From NCBI RefSeq assembly GCF_039839275.1, contig NZ_JBDOQP010000005.1:62001-126000 (forward strand): a stretch of DNA of 64,000 nucleotides, given 5' to 3'. This stretch comes from Aerobium sp039839275. Lineage in GTDB: Bacteria; Pseudomonadota; Alphaproteobacteria; Rhizobiales; Rhizobiaceae. Within the stretch, counting starts at the first letter, position 1. Every line of letters begins with the position of its first letter. Shown here piece by piece: positions 25,080-34,108 of this stretch. The notes under the pieces are model-generated. The model was given only the letters and a program-made list of their open reading frames with translations. It ran no database searches and was not told the origin of the DNA. The position numbers were made by a program, and so were the translations under genes.

Positions 25080-25916
25080 CTAGTCAGCGAATGCGACCAG
25101 AAGCTCGAAGGTGATGCAGACCGGATTGGTGCCGCGTTTCAGCCTGCCTTCGTGGATTTCGCCGTCGAGGCCGACAAGAGCGACGTCGAGCGAACATGTC
25201 GATGCCGATACCTCACCACGGGTGATGAAGACTTCGGTGGCATAAGACGGCACGTGGCGATTGTCGGTGAAGTCGACGCCGACGAGACTGCCGACACCAT
25301 GGATCGTCGCCGAGCTGCGGCCATTGGCGCGGCACAGCGCCTCGATCGCCAGGCAGACGTCGCCGTTGGGCCTTATCGTGGCGACCAGTGCATTGGGCCT
25401 GGCGGCTGCCGGTTCCGTCGGCTCGGCGGCGAACAGCTTGAAATTGGTCTCGGGATCTTCGCGGGCGACGAAGACCGCTCCTTCCGTGCCCCAGCCATGG
25501 AGCTGGGCGTTGGCGGCAATGATCGTGTCGTGCGGCAGCAGGTGGCCGGCCCGTCGCGCGCCGTCCGGCTCGCGCCAGATGCCGTGGCAATGCATGAACG
25601 GCTCGCCGTCCCGGGTGCCGACGATGACGCCCGCCCGTTCGATGACGACCACGCCGTCGGGAGCGTGCGTGTCGCTGTACCAGGCGACATGCGTGTCGTC
25701 CGGCGCGTTGGCGGGGATCACGTAGCGCATCGGCGCCACGGCGACGTTTTCGAGCGTGACGTATCCCGACGAGAAACCCGCCCGCGCCAGGGCACCGGTG
25801 ATCGCCTCGTTGACCGTGGCGCCGGCGGCAAGAGGAAGTTGCACAGGATGGGCGCGGCAGGGGACGGCCTTCATCCTCTCTGTGGCGACCGGTCCGGGCT
25901 GCGTCAGAGAGCGCAT
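25080..25916 (-). CDS. Tandem PPC (DUF296)-domain protein
   Basis: This 278-residue protein shows two PPC-type halves. The first contains the His-rich PFMHCHGIWREPDG and GGHxLPHDTI-like segment (about residues 105-140). The second contains HGVGSLVGVDF followed by GLDGEIHEGRLKRGTNPVCITFELL (about 210-275). In plants PPC domains accompany AT-hooks. Bacterial members are stand-alone trimers with a possible metal site and unknown activity. It is the last gene of the TRAP/ligase operon, joined to the SDR gene by a 1-nt TGATG overlap that fixes the start at 25916. An enzymatic role in the pathway seems more likely than DNA binding. That is inference. Confidence 0.72.
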   Translation of the reverse strand: MRSLTQPGPVATERMKAVPCRAHPVQLPLAAGATVNEAITGALARAGFSSGYVTLENVAVAPMRYVIPANAPDDTHVAWYSDTHAPDGVVVIERAGVIVGTRDGEPFMHCHGIWREPDGARRAGHLLPHDTIIAANAQLHGWGTEGAVFVAREDPETNFKLFAAEPTEPAAARPNALVATIRPNGDVCLAIEALCRANGRSSATIHGVGSLVGVDFTDNRHVPSYATEVFITRGEVSASTCSLDVALVGLDGEIHEGRLKRGTNPVCITFELLVAFAD

Positions 25917-26659
25917 CAGTTGGACAGTCCGGCGGTGGCGAAGCCGCCGTCCACCGCAAGCACCTGCCCGTTGACGTAACTCGCGTCGGGCGACAGCAAG
26001 AACACGACGACTCCGGCGATCTCGACCGGGTTCCCGTAGCGCCGCTGCGGTATGCGCTGATGCCATTGGCGGCGCACGTCGTCGGTGTGCACCGCGCGAG
26101 ACAGCGGCGTGTCGACCGGGCCGGGTGCGACGGCATTGACCCTGATGCCGCTGGGGCCAAGCTCGTTGGCCATCACCAGGGTGAGCAGGTTCTGACCACC
26201 CTTGGACGCGCCATATGCGCTGCGGCCCTTGTTGCCGATCACGCCCGAAACCGAGGTGATGTTGACGATCGACCCCGGCAGCTTCGCCGCGAGCCACACG
26301 CGCGCAGCCGCCCGCGACACGATGAACGTGCCCGTGAGGTTCACGTCGACGATCTTGCGAAATTCGTCGACGCTTGTCTCGACGGCCGGGCGGTCAAGGC
26401 CGATGCCGGCGCAATTGACGAGCCCGGCAAGGGTTTCGTACCCGGAAATCCTGGCGATCGCTGCGTCGACCGCGTCTTCGTCGGTGACGCTGAGCGCGAT
26501 GCCGTGTCCACCCTCCAGCCCGAGCGTCGCGCAGGCTTCATCCAGCGCGTCCTGCTTCATATCGAGAAGGTAGGGGCTCCAGCCGCGCGCCTTCAACAGG
26601 CGGGCGGTTTCGAGCCCGATGCCCGATGCCCCGCCGGTCACGATCACCGCGCCGCTCAC
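25916..26659 (-). CDS. Short-chain dehydrogenase/reductase (SDR)
   Basis: This 247-residue classical SDR has a cofactor motif TGGASGIG (about 8-15), NCAG, then a catalytic Ser in NITSVSG and YGASK (Tyr-x-x-x-Lys). The closing GQVLAVDGGF motif is normal for the family. It should oxidise or reduce a hydroxyl/keto group with NAD(P). The GTG start at 26659 overlaps the ligase stop as GTGA. It is one of two different SDRs in this operon, which suggests two separate redox steps. Confidence 0.88.
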   Translation of the reverse strand: MSGAVIVTGGASGIGLETARLLKARGWSPYLLDMKQDALDEACATLGLEGGHGIALSVTDEDAVDAAIARISGYETLAGLVNCAGIGLDRPAVETSVDEFRKIVDVNLTGTFIVSRAAARVWLAAKLPGSIVNITSVSGVIGNKGRSAYGASKGGQNLLTLVMANELGPSGIRVNAVAPGPVDTPLSRAVHTDDVRRQWHQRIPQRRYGNPVEIAGVVVFLLSPDASYVNGQVLAVDGGFATAGLSN

Positions 26660-28272
26660 GTTGCCGGCTCCCTTTCGGGGGCCGCGAGTTCTCCGCGCCG
26701 CTCCAGTTCCTCGCGGATCATCTTCTTGGTGATCTTGCCGTAGGCCGACTTCGGCAGTTCGCTCCAGAAGATGAATCGTTTCGGCATCTTGTAGCGGGCG
26801 ATCTTCGGCTCGAGCCATTCCCTCATGTCGATGTTGTCTTCTCCAGCACCCTGACGCGCGACGCAGACGGCAATGCCGATCTCGCCCCACACCGGATCGG
26901 GCACGCCGAGCACCGCCACCTCGCTGATCGCAGGATGCTCGAGGATCTTCTCTTCGATCTCCCTCGGATAGATGTTGGAGCCGCCGGAGATATACATGTC
27001 GGATGCGCGGCCGGTGATGTAGACGAAGCCGTTCGCGTCCATGTGGCCGAGGTCGCCGGTGCGGAACCAGCCGTTGCGGAACGCCTTGGCGTTGGCCTCG
27101 GGATTGTCATGATATCCGGCAAACACCGCCGGCCCGATCACGCAGATTTCGCCGGTTTCGCCGGCCGCGACCGCGTCGCCGGCGTCGTTCTGGATCTCCA
27201 CCTGCATGCCGGTGCGCGCGAAGCCGCAGGTGCCGATGCGGGCATGCGGGCCGTCCTCGACCGAATGCAGCGCCGGCGGCAGGACCGTGATGTTGCCCGT
27301 GACTTCCCCGAGGCCGAAATACTGCACCAGCACCGGTCCGAGCGCCTTGAGCGCCCGTTTCTGGTCCTCGCGATACATCGGCGCGCCGGCATAGATCACG
27401 TAGCGCAGCGAGGAGTGGTCGAAGTTCTCGACCGCGGGGTCTTCCACCAGCATCTTCAGGATCGTCGGCACGGTGAAGACGTTGGTGACGCGCCATTTCT
27501 CGACCAGCGACCATATCGTGCCGGCATCGAAGCGTTGCTCCGGCGGCAGGATGGTCTTGGCGCCGTGCGCCACCTGGACGAGCTGGTGCACACCGGCCCC
27601 GTGCGACAATGGCGCGACGACGATGGATGCGTCGGCCAGGCTCGTGCCTGGCATCAGGTCGCACAAATGGTTGGTGACGACGAAGGCCATCTGGCCGTGC
27701 GTCAGGACCGCCGCCTTGGGGCGGCCGGTGGTGCCCGACGTGAAGAAGAACCAGCAGGGATCGTCGCGGTCGACCGCAACCGGCCTGACCGGCCTGCCAC
27801 GGTTGCGGGCGACGATGGTGTCGTAGTCCTCGCCGAAATCCGATGTGCCAATCGAAATGACGAACTGCAATGCCGCCGAGGCGGCGCTGCAAGCGGCGGC
27901 GTGGCCGGAAAAGCCGGCGCCGCAGATCATGCCGCGCGCGCCGCTCGCCTGTGCGAGATAGGCCACTTCATCCGGCGTCTGGCGGAAATTCGTCGGCACC
28001 CACACCGCGCCGATGCGGAAGCAGGCGAACATGGATTCGAACATCTGGTTGCAGTTGGATGACTGAACCAGGACGCGGTCGCCCTTGGCGATGCCGAATT
28101 CACCGGCGAGCGCTGTCGCCATCGCGTCGACCCGCGCTTCCATTTCCCGCCAGGTCCATGTGTCCTCGCCCCACACGAAGCCGATGCCATCGGGGTCGCG
28201 CTGCATGGCCTGGTGCAGGAACTGCGAAAGGTTCATCACCCTCGTGCTGGCGGGACTGGTCGCCGCGTTCAT
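26656..28272 (-). CDS. AMP-dependent synthetase/ligase (acyl-CoA synthetase type)
   Basis: This 538-residue ANL-family enzyme has the A3 loop FFFTSGTTGRPKAAVLTHG (about 182-200), the A5-type YFGLGEVTGN segment, A7 FRTGDLG and the C-terminal Lys in SAYGKITKK. These enzymes activate a carboxylic acid with ATP and usually pass it to CoA. In this operon it would activate the acid imported by the TRAP transporter or produced by the SDRs. The ATG at 28272 is used. A second ATG 12 codons in is possible. It lies 2 nt after the IclR stop. Confidence 0.9.
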   Translation of the reverse strand: MNAATSPASTRVMNLSQFLHQAMQRDPDGIGFVWGEDTWTWREMEARVDAMATALAGEFGIAKGDRVLVQSSNCNQMFESMFACFRIGAVWVPTNFRQTPDEVAYLAQASGARGMICGAGFSGHAAACSAASAALQFVISIGTSDFGEDYDTIVARNRGRPVRPVAVDRDDPCWFFFTSGTTGRPKAAVLTHGQMAFVVTNHLCDLMPGTSLADASIVVAPLSHGAGVHQLVQVAHGAKTILPPEQRFDAGTIWSLVEKWRVTNVFTVPTILKMLVEDPAVENFDHSSLRYVIYAGAPMYREDQKRALKALGPVLVQYFGLGEVTGNITVLPPALHSVEDGPHARIGTCGFARTGMQVEIQNDAGDAVAAGETGEICVIGPAVFAGYHDNPEANAKAFRNGWFRTGDLGHMDANGFVYITGRASDMYISGGSNIYPREIEEKILEHPAISEVAVLGVPDPVWGEIGIAVCVARQGAGEDNIDMREWLEPKIARYKMPKRFIFWSELPKSAYGKITKKMIREELERRGELAAPEREPAT

Positions 28273-28274
28273 CT

Positions 28275-29132
28275 CTAGGGTCTCCTGTCCGAGGTTCGCG
28301 CGTTGGCGGCGGGGCGTGCCGTCCTGCGCGACGCAAACATTTGTGCCAGCTTTGCCTCGACGATGCGCGCCTCCTCCAGAAGGTAGCCGGCAAGCTCGTC
28401 CTGGCGGCTTTCGTGCATGCGGCTGTCGATGGCCGCCATGCTGAGCGCGCCCGCCAACCGGCCTTCGGGCGTGCGCAAGACGACGCCGATACCCCAGGAA
28501 TTGGCGAAGATCAGGCCGGGATTGAGCGCGTAGCCCTTTCGCCGCGTGGTGGCGACGTCGTCAAGGATGCGCTCCGGCGGCAGCATCGGATATCTCTGTG
28601 CGAGCACCTGGGCATTGGTTTGCAGGACGGCCGCAACCTCGTCGTCGGGCAGCGATGAAAGCATTGCGAGCGACCCCGCGCCCACGCCCAGCGGATGTTC
28701 GAAGCCGGCCTGCAGCGCATGTGTGCGCACAGGGTAGGTGCCTTCCTCACGATAGAGACAGACGGCGTAGCTGTCGCGGCGGATGGAGAGGAAACTGGTG
28801 TCTTCCGTCCGCTTCGAAAGCCTCTGAAGGCTTTCCATCGAGAGCTGGAGCAGCCCGAAGCGGCGTGAGGCGAGGCTGCCCAGCACGTACGCTTCCTGTC
28901 CGAGATAGTAGCGTCGGCTTTCCTCGTCCTGGTCGACCAGTCCCGCACGCATCAGTGCCAGCAGGAGCCGCCGGCAGGTCGGCTTGTTGAGGCCACTTTC
29001 CTCGACGACGCCGGACAGGGAGACACCGCGCTCGGCATGCCGGCCGACCGTCGACAGCAGCCCGAGCGCACGGTCGACGCTTTGCGAACCGGTGGCATCC
29101 CGATCGGGGGAGGCGATCGTGAGCATGTTCAT
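28275..29132 (-). CDS. IclR-family transcriptional regulator
   Basis: This 285-residue regulator has an N-terminal winged HTH (about 18-80, SVDRALGLLS ... GLNKPTCRRLLLAL) and an IclR effector domain (about 95-265). It is embedded inside the operon, overlapping the SDR stop by ATGA, so it is probably autoregulated together with the transporter and ligase. Two palindromes of the form TCCA-N5-TGGA upstream of the operon (33028-33046 and 33093-33109) are good candidate binding sites. Confidence 0.9.
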   Translation of the reverse strand: MNMLTIASPDRDATGSQSVDRALGLLSTVGRHAERGVSLSGVVEESGLNKPTCRRLLLALMRAGLVDQDEESRRYYLGQEAYVLGSLASRRFGLLQLSMESLQRLSKRTEDTSFLSIRRDSYAVCLYREEGTYPVRTHALQAGFEHPLGVGAGSLAMLSSLPDDEVAAVLQTNAQVLAQRYPMLPPERILDDVATTRRKGYALNPGLIFANSWGIGVVLRTPEGRLAGALSMAAIDSRMHESRQDELAGYLLEEARIVEAKLAQMFASRRTARPAANARTSDRRP

Positions 29133-29932
29133 TGAACCGGCGAAATGGCGCAGCTCTGGCCGCCATCGACCGGCAGGCAGACGCCGGTGATGAAGCGCGC
29201 TTCGTCGCTGGCGAGAAACACCGCCGCCGCCGCCACGTCCCACGCGGTCCCCATATGGCCGAGGGGCACCAGCGCGTTGCGCGCCGCCACCATGTCTTCC
29301 TGGGAGCCATATTGACCCGAGATCTGCCTGTAGATCATGGGTGTATCGATCAGGCCGGGCATGATGCAATTGGCGCGTATCTTCTGCCGTGCGTACTGCA
29401 TGGCAAGTGCCACGGTTGCCTGGTTCACCGCCGCCTTGGTGGCGTAGTAGGCGAAATAGGGATAGCCGACATAGCGGATCGCGGCGAGGGACGAGATGTT
29501 GACGATCGCGCCGCCGCCAGCCTCGATCATGTAGGGCAGGACCGCCTTGGCCGTTCGGTAGACCGGCCCGATATTGAGGTCGAGCGCGGCCTGGAACTGC
29601 TCTTCCTCAAGTTCCACCGGCCCGCCCATATGGGTCACGCCGACATTGTTGTGAAGAATGTCGATCCCACCGAATTGCTCCGCCGCCTTTGCGGCGGCTT
29701 CCCTGACGGACTCGAGCCGCGTGACGTCGGCGGCAACGGCGATCGCTTCATGTCCCTCGTCGCGGATGATCGCCGCGGTCTCCTCCGCCGCTTCCGGCAT
29801 CAGGTCGACGCAGCACACGCGGGCGCCTTCGCGCGCATAGGCCACGGCGGCAGCCTTGCCGTTGCCCCATCCGGGCCCGGACGAGCCCGCGCCAAAGACG
29901 ATCGCCGATTTACCCTTGAGACGGTCGCTCAC
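29129..29932 (-). CDS. Short-chain dehydrogenase/reductase (SDR)
   Basis: This 267-residue SDR has a variant cofactor loop, VFGAGSSGPGWGNGKA (about 12-27), in place of the usual TGxxxGIG, followed by HNNVG, NISS and YYATK with the catalytic Tyr and Lys. The long glycine loop is shared with a subset of SDRs and may alter cofactor use. It starts at GTG 29932, preceded by GAGG. An overlapping ATG two bases upstream gives only ATGTGA. It follows the TRAP binding protein by about 70 nt that include a hairpin. Confidence 0.87.
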   Translation of the reverse strand: MSDRLKGKSAIVFGAGSSGPGWGNGKAAAVAYAREGARVCCVDLMPEAAEETAAIIRDEGHEAIAVAADVTRLESVREAAAKAAEQFGGIDILHNNVGVTHMGGPVELEEEQFQAALDLNIGPVYRTAKAVLPYMIEAGGGAIVNISSLAAIRYVGYPYFAYYATKAAVNQATVALAMQYARQKIRANCIMPGLIDTPMIYRQISGQYGSQEDMVAARNALVPLGHMGTAWDVAAAAVFLASDEARFITGVCLPVDGGQSCAISPVQ

Positions 29933-29956
29933 ATGGACCTCGCTGCATCTGCGGAT

Positions 29957-29982
29957 GCGGGCGGGCCCGAAGGTCCGCCCGC
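29957..29982 (-). terminator. GC-rich hairpin between TRAP binding protein and SDR genes
   Basis: Perfect 8-bp arms (29957-29964 and 29975-29982) enclose a 10-nt loop. There is no T run, so it is more likely a partial attenuator or mRNA-stability element that raises the level of the upstream DctP transcript than a full terminator. Confidence 0.5.
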
Positions 29983-30001
29983 GCGTTCATCCGGCGTCCT
30001 G

Positions 30002-31015
30002 TCAGCCGAGCTTGGTGCCGACGGCCTTTTCGAGGATCGCCCAGGCGTCCTCGCCGTAATTGCCCTTCCATTCGCCGTAGAACCCGGCATCGGCGAGCTT
30101 CTGGCGGAAGGAGGCCGTGTCCGGCTCATTGATCGCCATGCCGTTGGATTCCAGTTCGCCGCGCAGGGTGGCGTTCAATTCCGCGACGTCGGCACGCTCG
30201 TTGACCGCCGCCTCGTTGACGTGGCCGGCAACGATCTCGCGCACGTCTTCCGGCATCGCTTCCCAGGCCCGCTTGTTGGCCAGGAACCAGAAGCCGTCCC
30301 ACATGTGGTTGGTCATCGACAGGAACTTCTGCACCTCGAACAGCTTGGCCGTCGAAATGATGGCCAGCGGGTTCTCCTGGCCGTCGACGATGCCGGTCTG
30401 GAGCGAGGAATAGACCTCGGCGAAATTGATCGATGCCGGGGCGGATTCGAACGCCGTGAACATCGAGGTCCACAGCGGGCTGACCGGAACGCGGATCTTG
30501 AAGCCCTTGAGGTCTTCCGCGGATTCGATGGCGCCGGTCGACGAGGTGATCTGGCGGAAACCGTTGTCCCAGATCTTGTCGAGCACGACGAGGTTGGACT
30601 TCTCGATCTCCCCGCGCACGAACGCGCCGAGATCGCCGTCCATGGCGGGCCAGACTTCATCGTAGCTCGGGAATGCGAAGCCGATGCCGCTGATCGACGC
30701 CTTGGCGACCAGCGTCGACAGGATGAGCGGCGACAGCGTGAAGAACTCGACGCCACCGGACCGGACCTGGCTGAGCATGTCGGTGTCGGCGCCCAACTGG
30801 TTGTTGGGGAAGATCTGGATCGACACGCGCCCGCTGGTCTCCTCGCGGATCTTGTCCATCGCCTCCTGGGCGCGCACGTTCATCGGGTGCGTGAGCGGCA
30901 GGTTGTTGGCGTATTTGTAGTTGAACTCGGCGGTCTGCGCGCCGGCGAAGCGGATGGTGCTGACGAGCGGCACGGCCGCCGCGCCCAGCACGAGTGTTCT
31001 GCGGTTGACGTTCAT
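30002..31015 (-). CDS. TRAP transporter DctP-family solute-binding protein
   Basis: This 337-residue exported protein has a twin-arginine-like signal (MNVNRRTLVLGAAAVPLV, cut near FAGA-QT). It carries the DctP motifs LPLTHPMN near 40, the GADTDMLSQVRSGGVEF stretch, then KGFKIRVP with the conserved carboxylate-binding Arg and YSSLQTGIVDGQENP. It delivers an organic acid to the fused permease encoded just upstream. The ATG at 31015 follows AAGGAGGAG. Block 3 uses an unrelated TAXI binding protein, so the window holds two TRAP classes. Confidence 0.92.
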   Translation of the reverse strand: MNVNRRTLVLGAAAVPLVSTIRFAGAQTAEFNYKYANNLPLTHPMNVRAQEAMDKIREETSGRVSIQIFPNNQLGADTDMLSQVRSGGVEFFTLSPLILSTLVAKASISGIGFAFPSYDEVWPAMDGDLGAFVRGEIEKSNLVVLDKIWDNGFRQITSSTGAIESAEDLKGFKIRVPVSPLWTSMFTAFESAPASINFAEVYSSLQTGIVDGQENPLAIISTAKLFEVQKFLSMTNHMWDGFWFLANKRAWEAMPEDVREIVAGHVNEAAVNERADVAELNATLRGELESNGMAINEPDTASFRQKLADAGFYGEWKGNYGEDAWAILEKAVGTKLG

Positions 31016-31053
31016 GTAGGTCTCCTCCTTGGTCGCATGTTTGACTTCTTCGG

Positions 31054-32922
31054 TTATAGGTATGCGGTCGACAGTGCGGGTACGGCCGCGATCAGCAGCA
31101 GTCCCAGCACCAATGCGCCGAGATAGGGCCAGATCGCTCCCATCGCCTCGTCCGGCGACACATCGCCGATCTTGCAGGCGATGTAGAAACCGATGCCGAT
31201 CGGCGGCGCCATCAGCCCGACATTCATCGCCGTGACGACGACCATGGCGTAGTGCACGTCGTTGATGCCCATCTGGGTCGCGATGGGGAACATCAGCGGC
31301 GCCATCAGCACGATCGCCGGCAAGCCCTCCAGGACGCAGCCAAGCACCATGAAGACGGCGATCGTGACCAGCATGTAGCTGAACCAGCCGCCCGGCAGGT
31401 CGCGCATGTGTCCGGCAAGCTGATGGGCGAAGCCGGTCTGCGTGAGGGCCCATGCCATTGCCGAGGCCGATCCCAGGATCAGCAGGATCGCTCCCGACAT
31501 CGCCGCCGTTTCAACGAGCATGGCATAGACCTTGGATGGCCTTATCCCGCCATAGAGCACGATGCCGATGACGAAGGCATAAAGGACCGCGATCGTCGAA
31601 ACCTCGGTGGCGGTGGCAATGCCTCCGCCGACCGCGCCGCGAATGATGAACGGCAGCAGCAAGGCGGGCGCGGCGATCAGAAGCGTGGTGCGCACCACCT
31701 TGAACGATGCCCGCCGCACGCCTTCGGTGTTTTCGTGCCGCGCCTTCCACCGCGCAAGCACGGCGAGAGCCAGAAGCAGCACCATGGCGATGACGAAGCC
31801 GGACGTGAACAGCGCCGCGATCGAGACGCCGGCGACCGAGCCCAGCACGATCAGCACGATCGATGGCGGCACGGTGTCGGCCATCGCCGCACCCGTGGCC
31901 AGGAGCGCGATCATCTCCTTGGGCTTGTGTCCGCGCCGCTTCATTTCAGGGAAAAGGGCAGGGGCCACGGTCGCCATGTCCGACACCTTCGAGCCTGAAA
32001 TGCCCGACACGAGGAACAGCGAACCGAGCAGCACATAGGACATGCCGGCCTTCACATGGCCCAGCAGCGAGCCCATGAATTCCACGATCGCCTTGCCCAT
32101 GCCGGTGGCATCGAGGATGCAGCCCAGGAGCACGAAGATCGGCACCGACAGCAGGATCAGGCTCGACATGCCCTCGTCCATCCGGCCGATCATCACGATC
32201 ATCGGAACGTTCGTCGAGAAGACCAGGAACGAGATGGTGCCGATGCCGAAACAGAAGGCGATCGGAACGCCGATCACCAGCCCCAGGACCGCCAGCCCGA
32301 CCAGGAAGATGAGGATGTTGGTGTGCCCGAGACCGAGGAAATACGGCTTTCCCATCCACAACAGGCCGCCGATCACGGCTACCGTCACCGCCGCCATCCC
32401 AATATCGGCGGGGCGGCAATCACGCCACAGATGCCCGATCGCCACGACCAGCATCAGCGCGATGCCCAGCACGATCGCCGAGACACGATAGCTGACCGAG
32501 ATGTTGAGGGCCGCGGACGTTATGAACGACTCCTCGCGCACATAGTCGATCGCCGGCATGATCAGCGCCGCCAGCACGACGACGACCACCAGCAACGCCA
32601 ATGCGTTGACGAAGCCGCGCAATTGCGCCGGGAACATGTTGACGAACACCGTCAGGCGCAGATGTTCGTTCCTGTCGATGGCGATCGCCGCGCCCATCAT
32701 CGCAAGCCACAGGAAAGAGATCGATGCTGCTTCGTCGATCCACACGATCGGCGTGTGCAAGGCGTAACGCGCGACAACGCCCGTCAGCAACAGCCCGACG
32801 ATGACGACCAGAAGTACCGACGCGACGACCTCGACGGGCCGCATCAGTGCCGACCCCGGCCTCGCGTCGACCACCTCGGCCTGCGTCTCTACGGGCAGCG
32901 CCTCGTTGTCTGTGAGCTGCAT
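31054..32922 (-). CDS. TRAP transporter permease, fused DctQ-DctM
   Basis: This 622-residue inner-membrane protein has a 4-TM DctQ part (about 25-165) containing the VWIDEAASISFLWLAMMGA motif and RNEHLRL. It is followed by a DctM part with FCFGIGTISFL, SGISGSKVSDMATVAPAL and NVGLMAPPIGIGFY. It imports the ligand of the DctP protein using a cation gradient. It is the first gene of the operon, with twin palindromes in the 205 nt upstream. Start ATG 32922. Confidence 0.92.
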   Translation of the reverse strand: MQLTDNEALPVETQAEVVDARPGSALMRPVEVVASVLLVVIVGLLLTGVVARYALHTPIVWIDEAASISFLWLAMMGAAIAIDRNEHLRLTVFVNMFPAQLRGFVNALALLVVVVVLAALIMPAIDYVREESFITSAALNISVSYRVSAIVLGIALMLVVAIGHLWRDCRPADIGMAAVTVAVIGGLLWMGKPYFLGLGHTNILIFLVGLAVLGLVIGVPIAFCFGIGTISFLVFSTNVPMIVMIGRMDEGMSSLILLSVPIFVLLGCILDATGMGKAIVEFMGSLLGHVKAGMSYVLLGSLFLVSGISGSKVSDMATVAPALFPEMKRRGHKPKEMIALLATGAAMADTVPPSIVLIVLGSVAGVSIAALFTSGFVIAMVLLLALAVLARWKARHENTEGVRRASFKVVRTTLLIAAPALLLPFIIRGAVGGGIATATEVSTIAVLYAFVIGIVLYGGIRPSKVYAMLVETAAMSGAILLILGSASAMAWALTQTGFAHQLAGHMRDLPGGWFSYMLVTIAVFMVLGCVLEGLPAIVLMAPLMFPIATQMGINDVHYAMVVVTAMNVGLMAPPIGIGFYIACKIGDVSPDEAMGAIWPYLGALVLGLLLIAAVPALSTAYL

Positions 32923-33027
32923 GGCGGCTCGCTCCTCCCATTCCCCGTCCGCCGAGACGCGCTGCTCCTCAACAGCGGTCCTGCAGGGCCGGATGAACGG
33001 TCATCGACAAACCCGCAGGGCGGACAT

Positions 33028-33046
33028 CGATCCATACGATGGATCG
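33028..33046. promoter_or_regulatory. Candidate IclR operator 1
   Basis: A perfect palindrome with 8-bp arms, CGATCCAT-ACG-ATGGATCG, contains the core TCCA-N5-TGGA. It lies about 115 nt upstream of the TRAP permease start, in the only sizeable gap ahead of the operon that encodes its own IclR regulator. Confidence 0.6.
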
Positions 33047-33092
33047 GTTTGGCCTGTAAAGCCGGGAAATCGCCGAAATCAGGGCGGCAATT

Positions 33093-33109
33093 GTTCCACA
33101 ATATGGACC
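33093..33109. promoter_or_regulatory. Candidate IclR operator 2
   Basis: GTTCCACAATATGGACC has the same TCCA-N5-TGGA core and near-symmetric flanks. Its centre is 64 bp from operator 1, about six helical turns, so both sites would face the same side of the DNA. This is a layout suited to a cooperative dimer pair. Confidence 0.55.
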
Positions 33110-33127
33110 GGCCGCGCGGTCAGTCGC

Positions 33128-34108
33128 TCAGGCTCGTTCCATGTCGTCTGCGGTGAGAGGGAACAGGCAGGCGCTGGCGCGGTCCGGCGCATTCGTCATC
33201 TCGACCGCCGGCTCGGTCGTCGCGCACACCGGACGCGCGACCGGGCAGCGTGGGTGAAACACGCAGCCGCCAGGCATTTCCATCGCGTTGGGGAAATTTC
33301 CCCTCAGCCCGAGATCCGGCACGCCGCCCTCGTCCTCCGGACTGAACACCGCGTCGCGCAGCACGCCGGTATAGGGGTGCGCCGGTTGCGCGAAGATCGT
33401 CGAGGTGGGGCCCGCCTCGACCACGCGGCCGAGATACATCACCATCATGCGCTCGGCCATGTGCTCGATGACCGAAAGATTGTGCGAGATGAACAGCATC
33501 GCGATGCCGTGTTCGGCGCGCAGGTCGAGCAGCAGGTTGAGGATCTGTGCCTGCACCGAGACGTCGAGCGCGGAGGTCGGCTCGTCGCAGATGACGAGCT
33601 TCGGTCCCGAGACCAGCGCCCTGGCGATCGCCACCCGCTGGCGCTGGCCACCAGAGAGTTGTGCGGGACTGGCCGTCAGGGCGCGGCGCGGCAGCCCCAC
33701 CTGGTCCGCCATCGCGGCCACGCGCTTCTGCCGTTCCGCGCGGGTACCGATGCTGTGCACCTGCAAGGGCAGCGCGATGATGTCCGCGACCGACATCGAC
33801 GGGTTCAGCGAGCCATAGGGGTCCTGGAAGACCGGCTGTACCGCAAGTGCCCGTTCCCTGCGAGCGAAGTCCGATATCGGCCTTCCTTCGAGCATGACCT
33901 CGCCTGCGGTCGGCGTTTCGAGGCCGAGAAGGATGCGTGCCAGCGTGCTCTTGCCGCAACCGGACTCACCCACGATGCCGAGGATTTCGCCTTTCGCGAT
34001 CGAGAGGCTGACGCCGTTCAAGGCCTTCAGTGGTGTGGCGCGCGCGAGCAGACCGCGCCGCACCGAATAGACATGGCTGAGGTTTCGGGCTTCAAGAAGC
34101 GGTGTCAT
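33128..34108 (-). CDS. Oligopeptide/opine ABC transporter ATPase, DppF type
   Basis: This 326-residue ATPase has Walker A GIVGESGCGKST, signature LSGGQRQR, Walker B LVICDEPTSALDVS and the C-terminal oligo_HPY segment with Cys-containing FHPRCPVARPVCA. It pairs with the DppD-type ATPase whose 3' end overlaps it by 17 nt. Together they drive import of peptides or opine-like compounds. The ATG at 34108 (MTPLLEARN) is chosen over an upstream in-frame start that would sit deep within the preceding gene. Confidence 0.92.
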   Translation of the reverse strand: MTPLLEARNLSHVYSVRRGLLARATPLKALNGVSLSIAKGEILGIVGESGCGKSTLARILLGLETPTAGEVMLEGRPISDFARRERALAVQPVFQDPYGSLNPSMSVADIIALPLQVHSIGTRAERQKRVAAMADQVGLPRRALTASPAQLSGGQRQRVAIARALVSGPKLVICDEPTSALDVSVQAQILNLLLDLRAEHGIAMLFISHNLSVIEHMAERMMVMYLGRVVEAGPTSTIFAQPAHPYTGVLRDAVFSPEDEGGVPDLGLRGNFPNAMEMPGGCVFHPRCPVARPVCATTEPAVEMTNAPDRASACLFPLTADDMERA

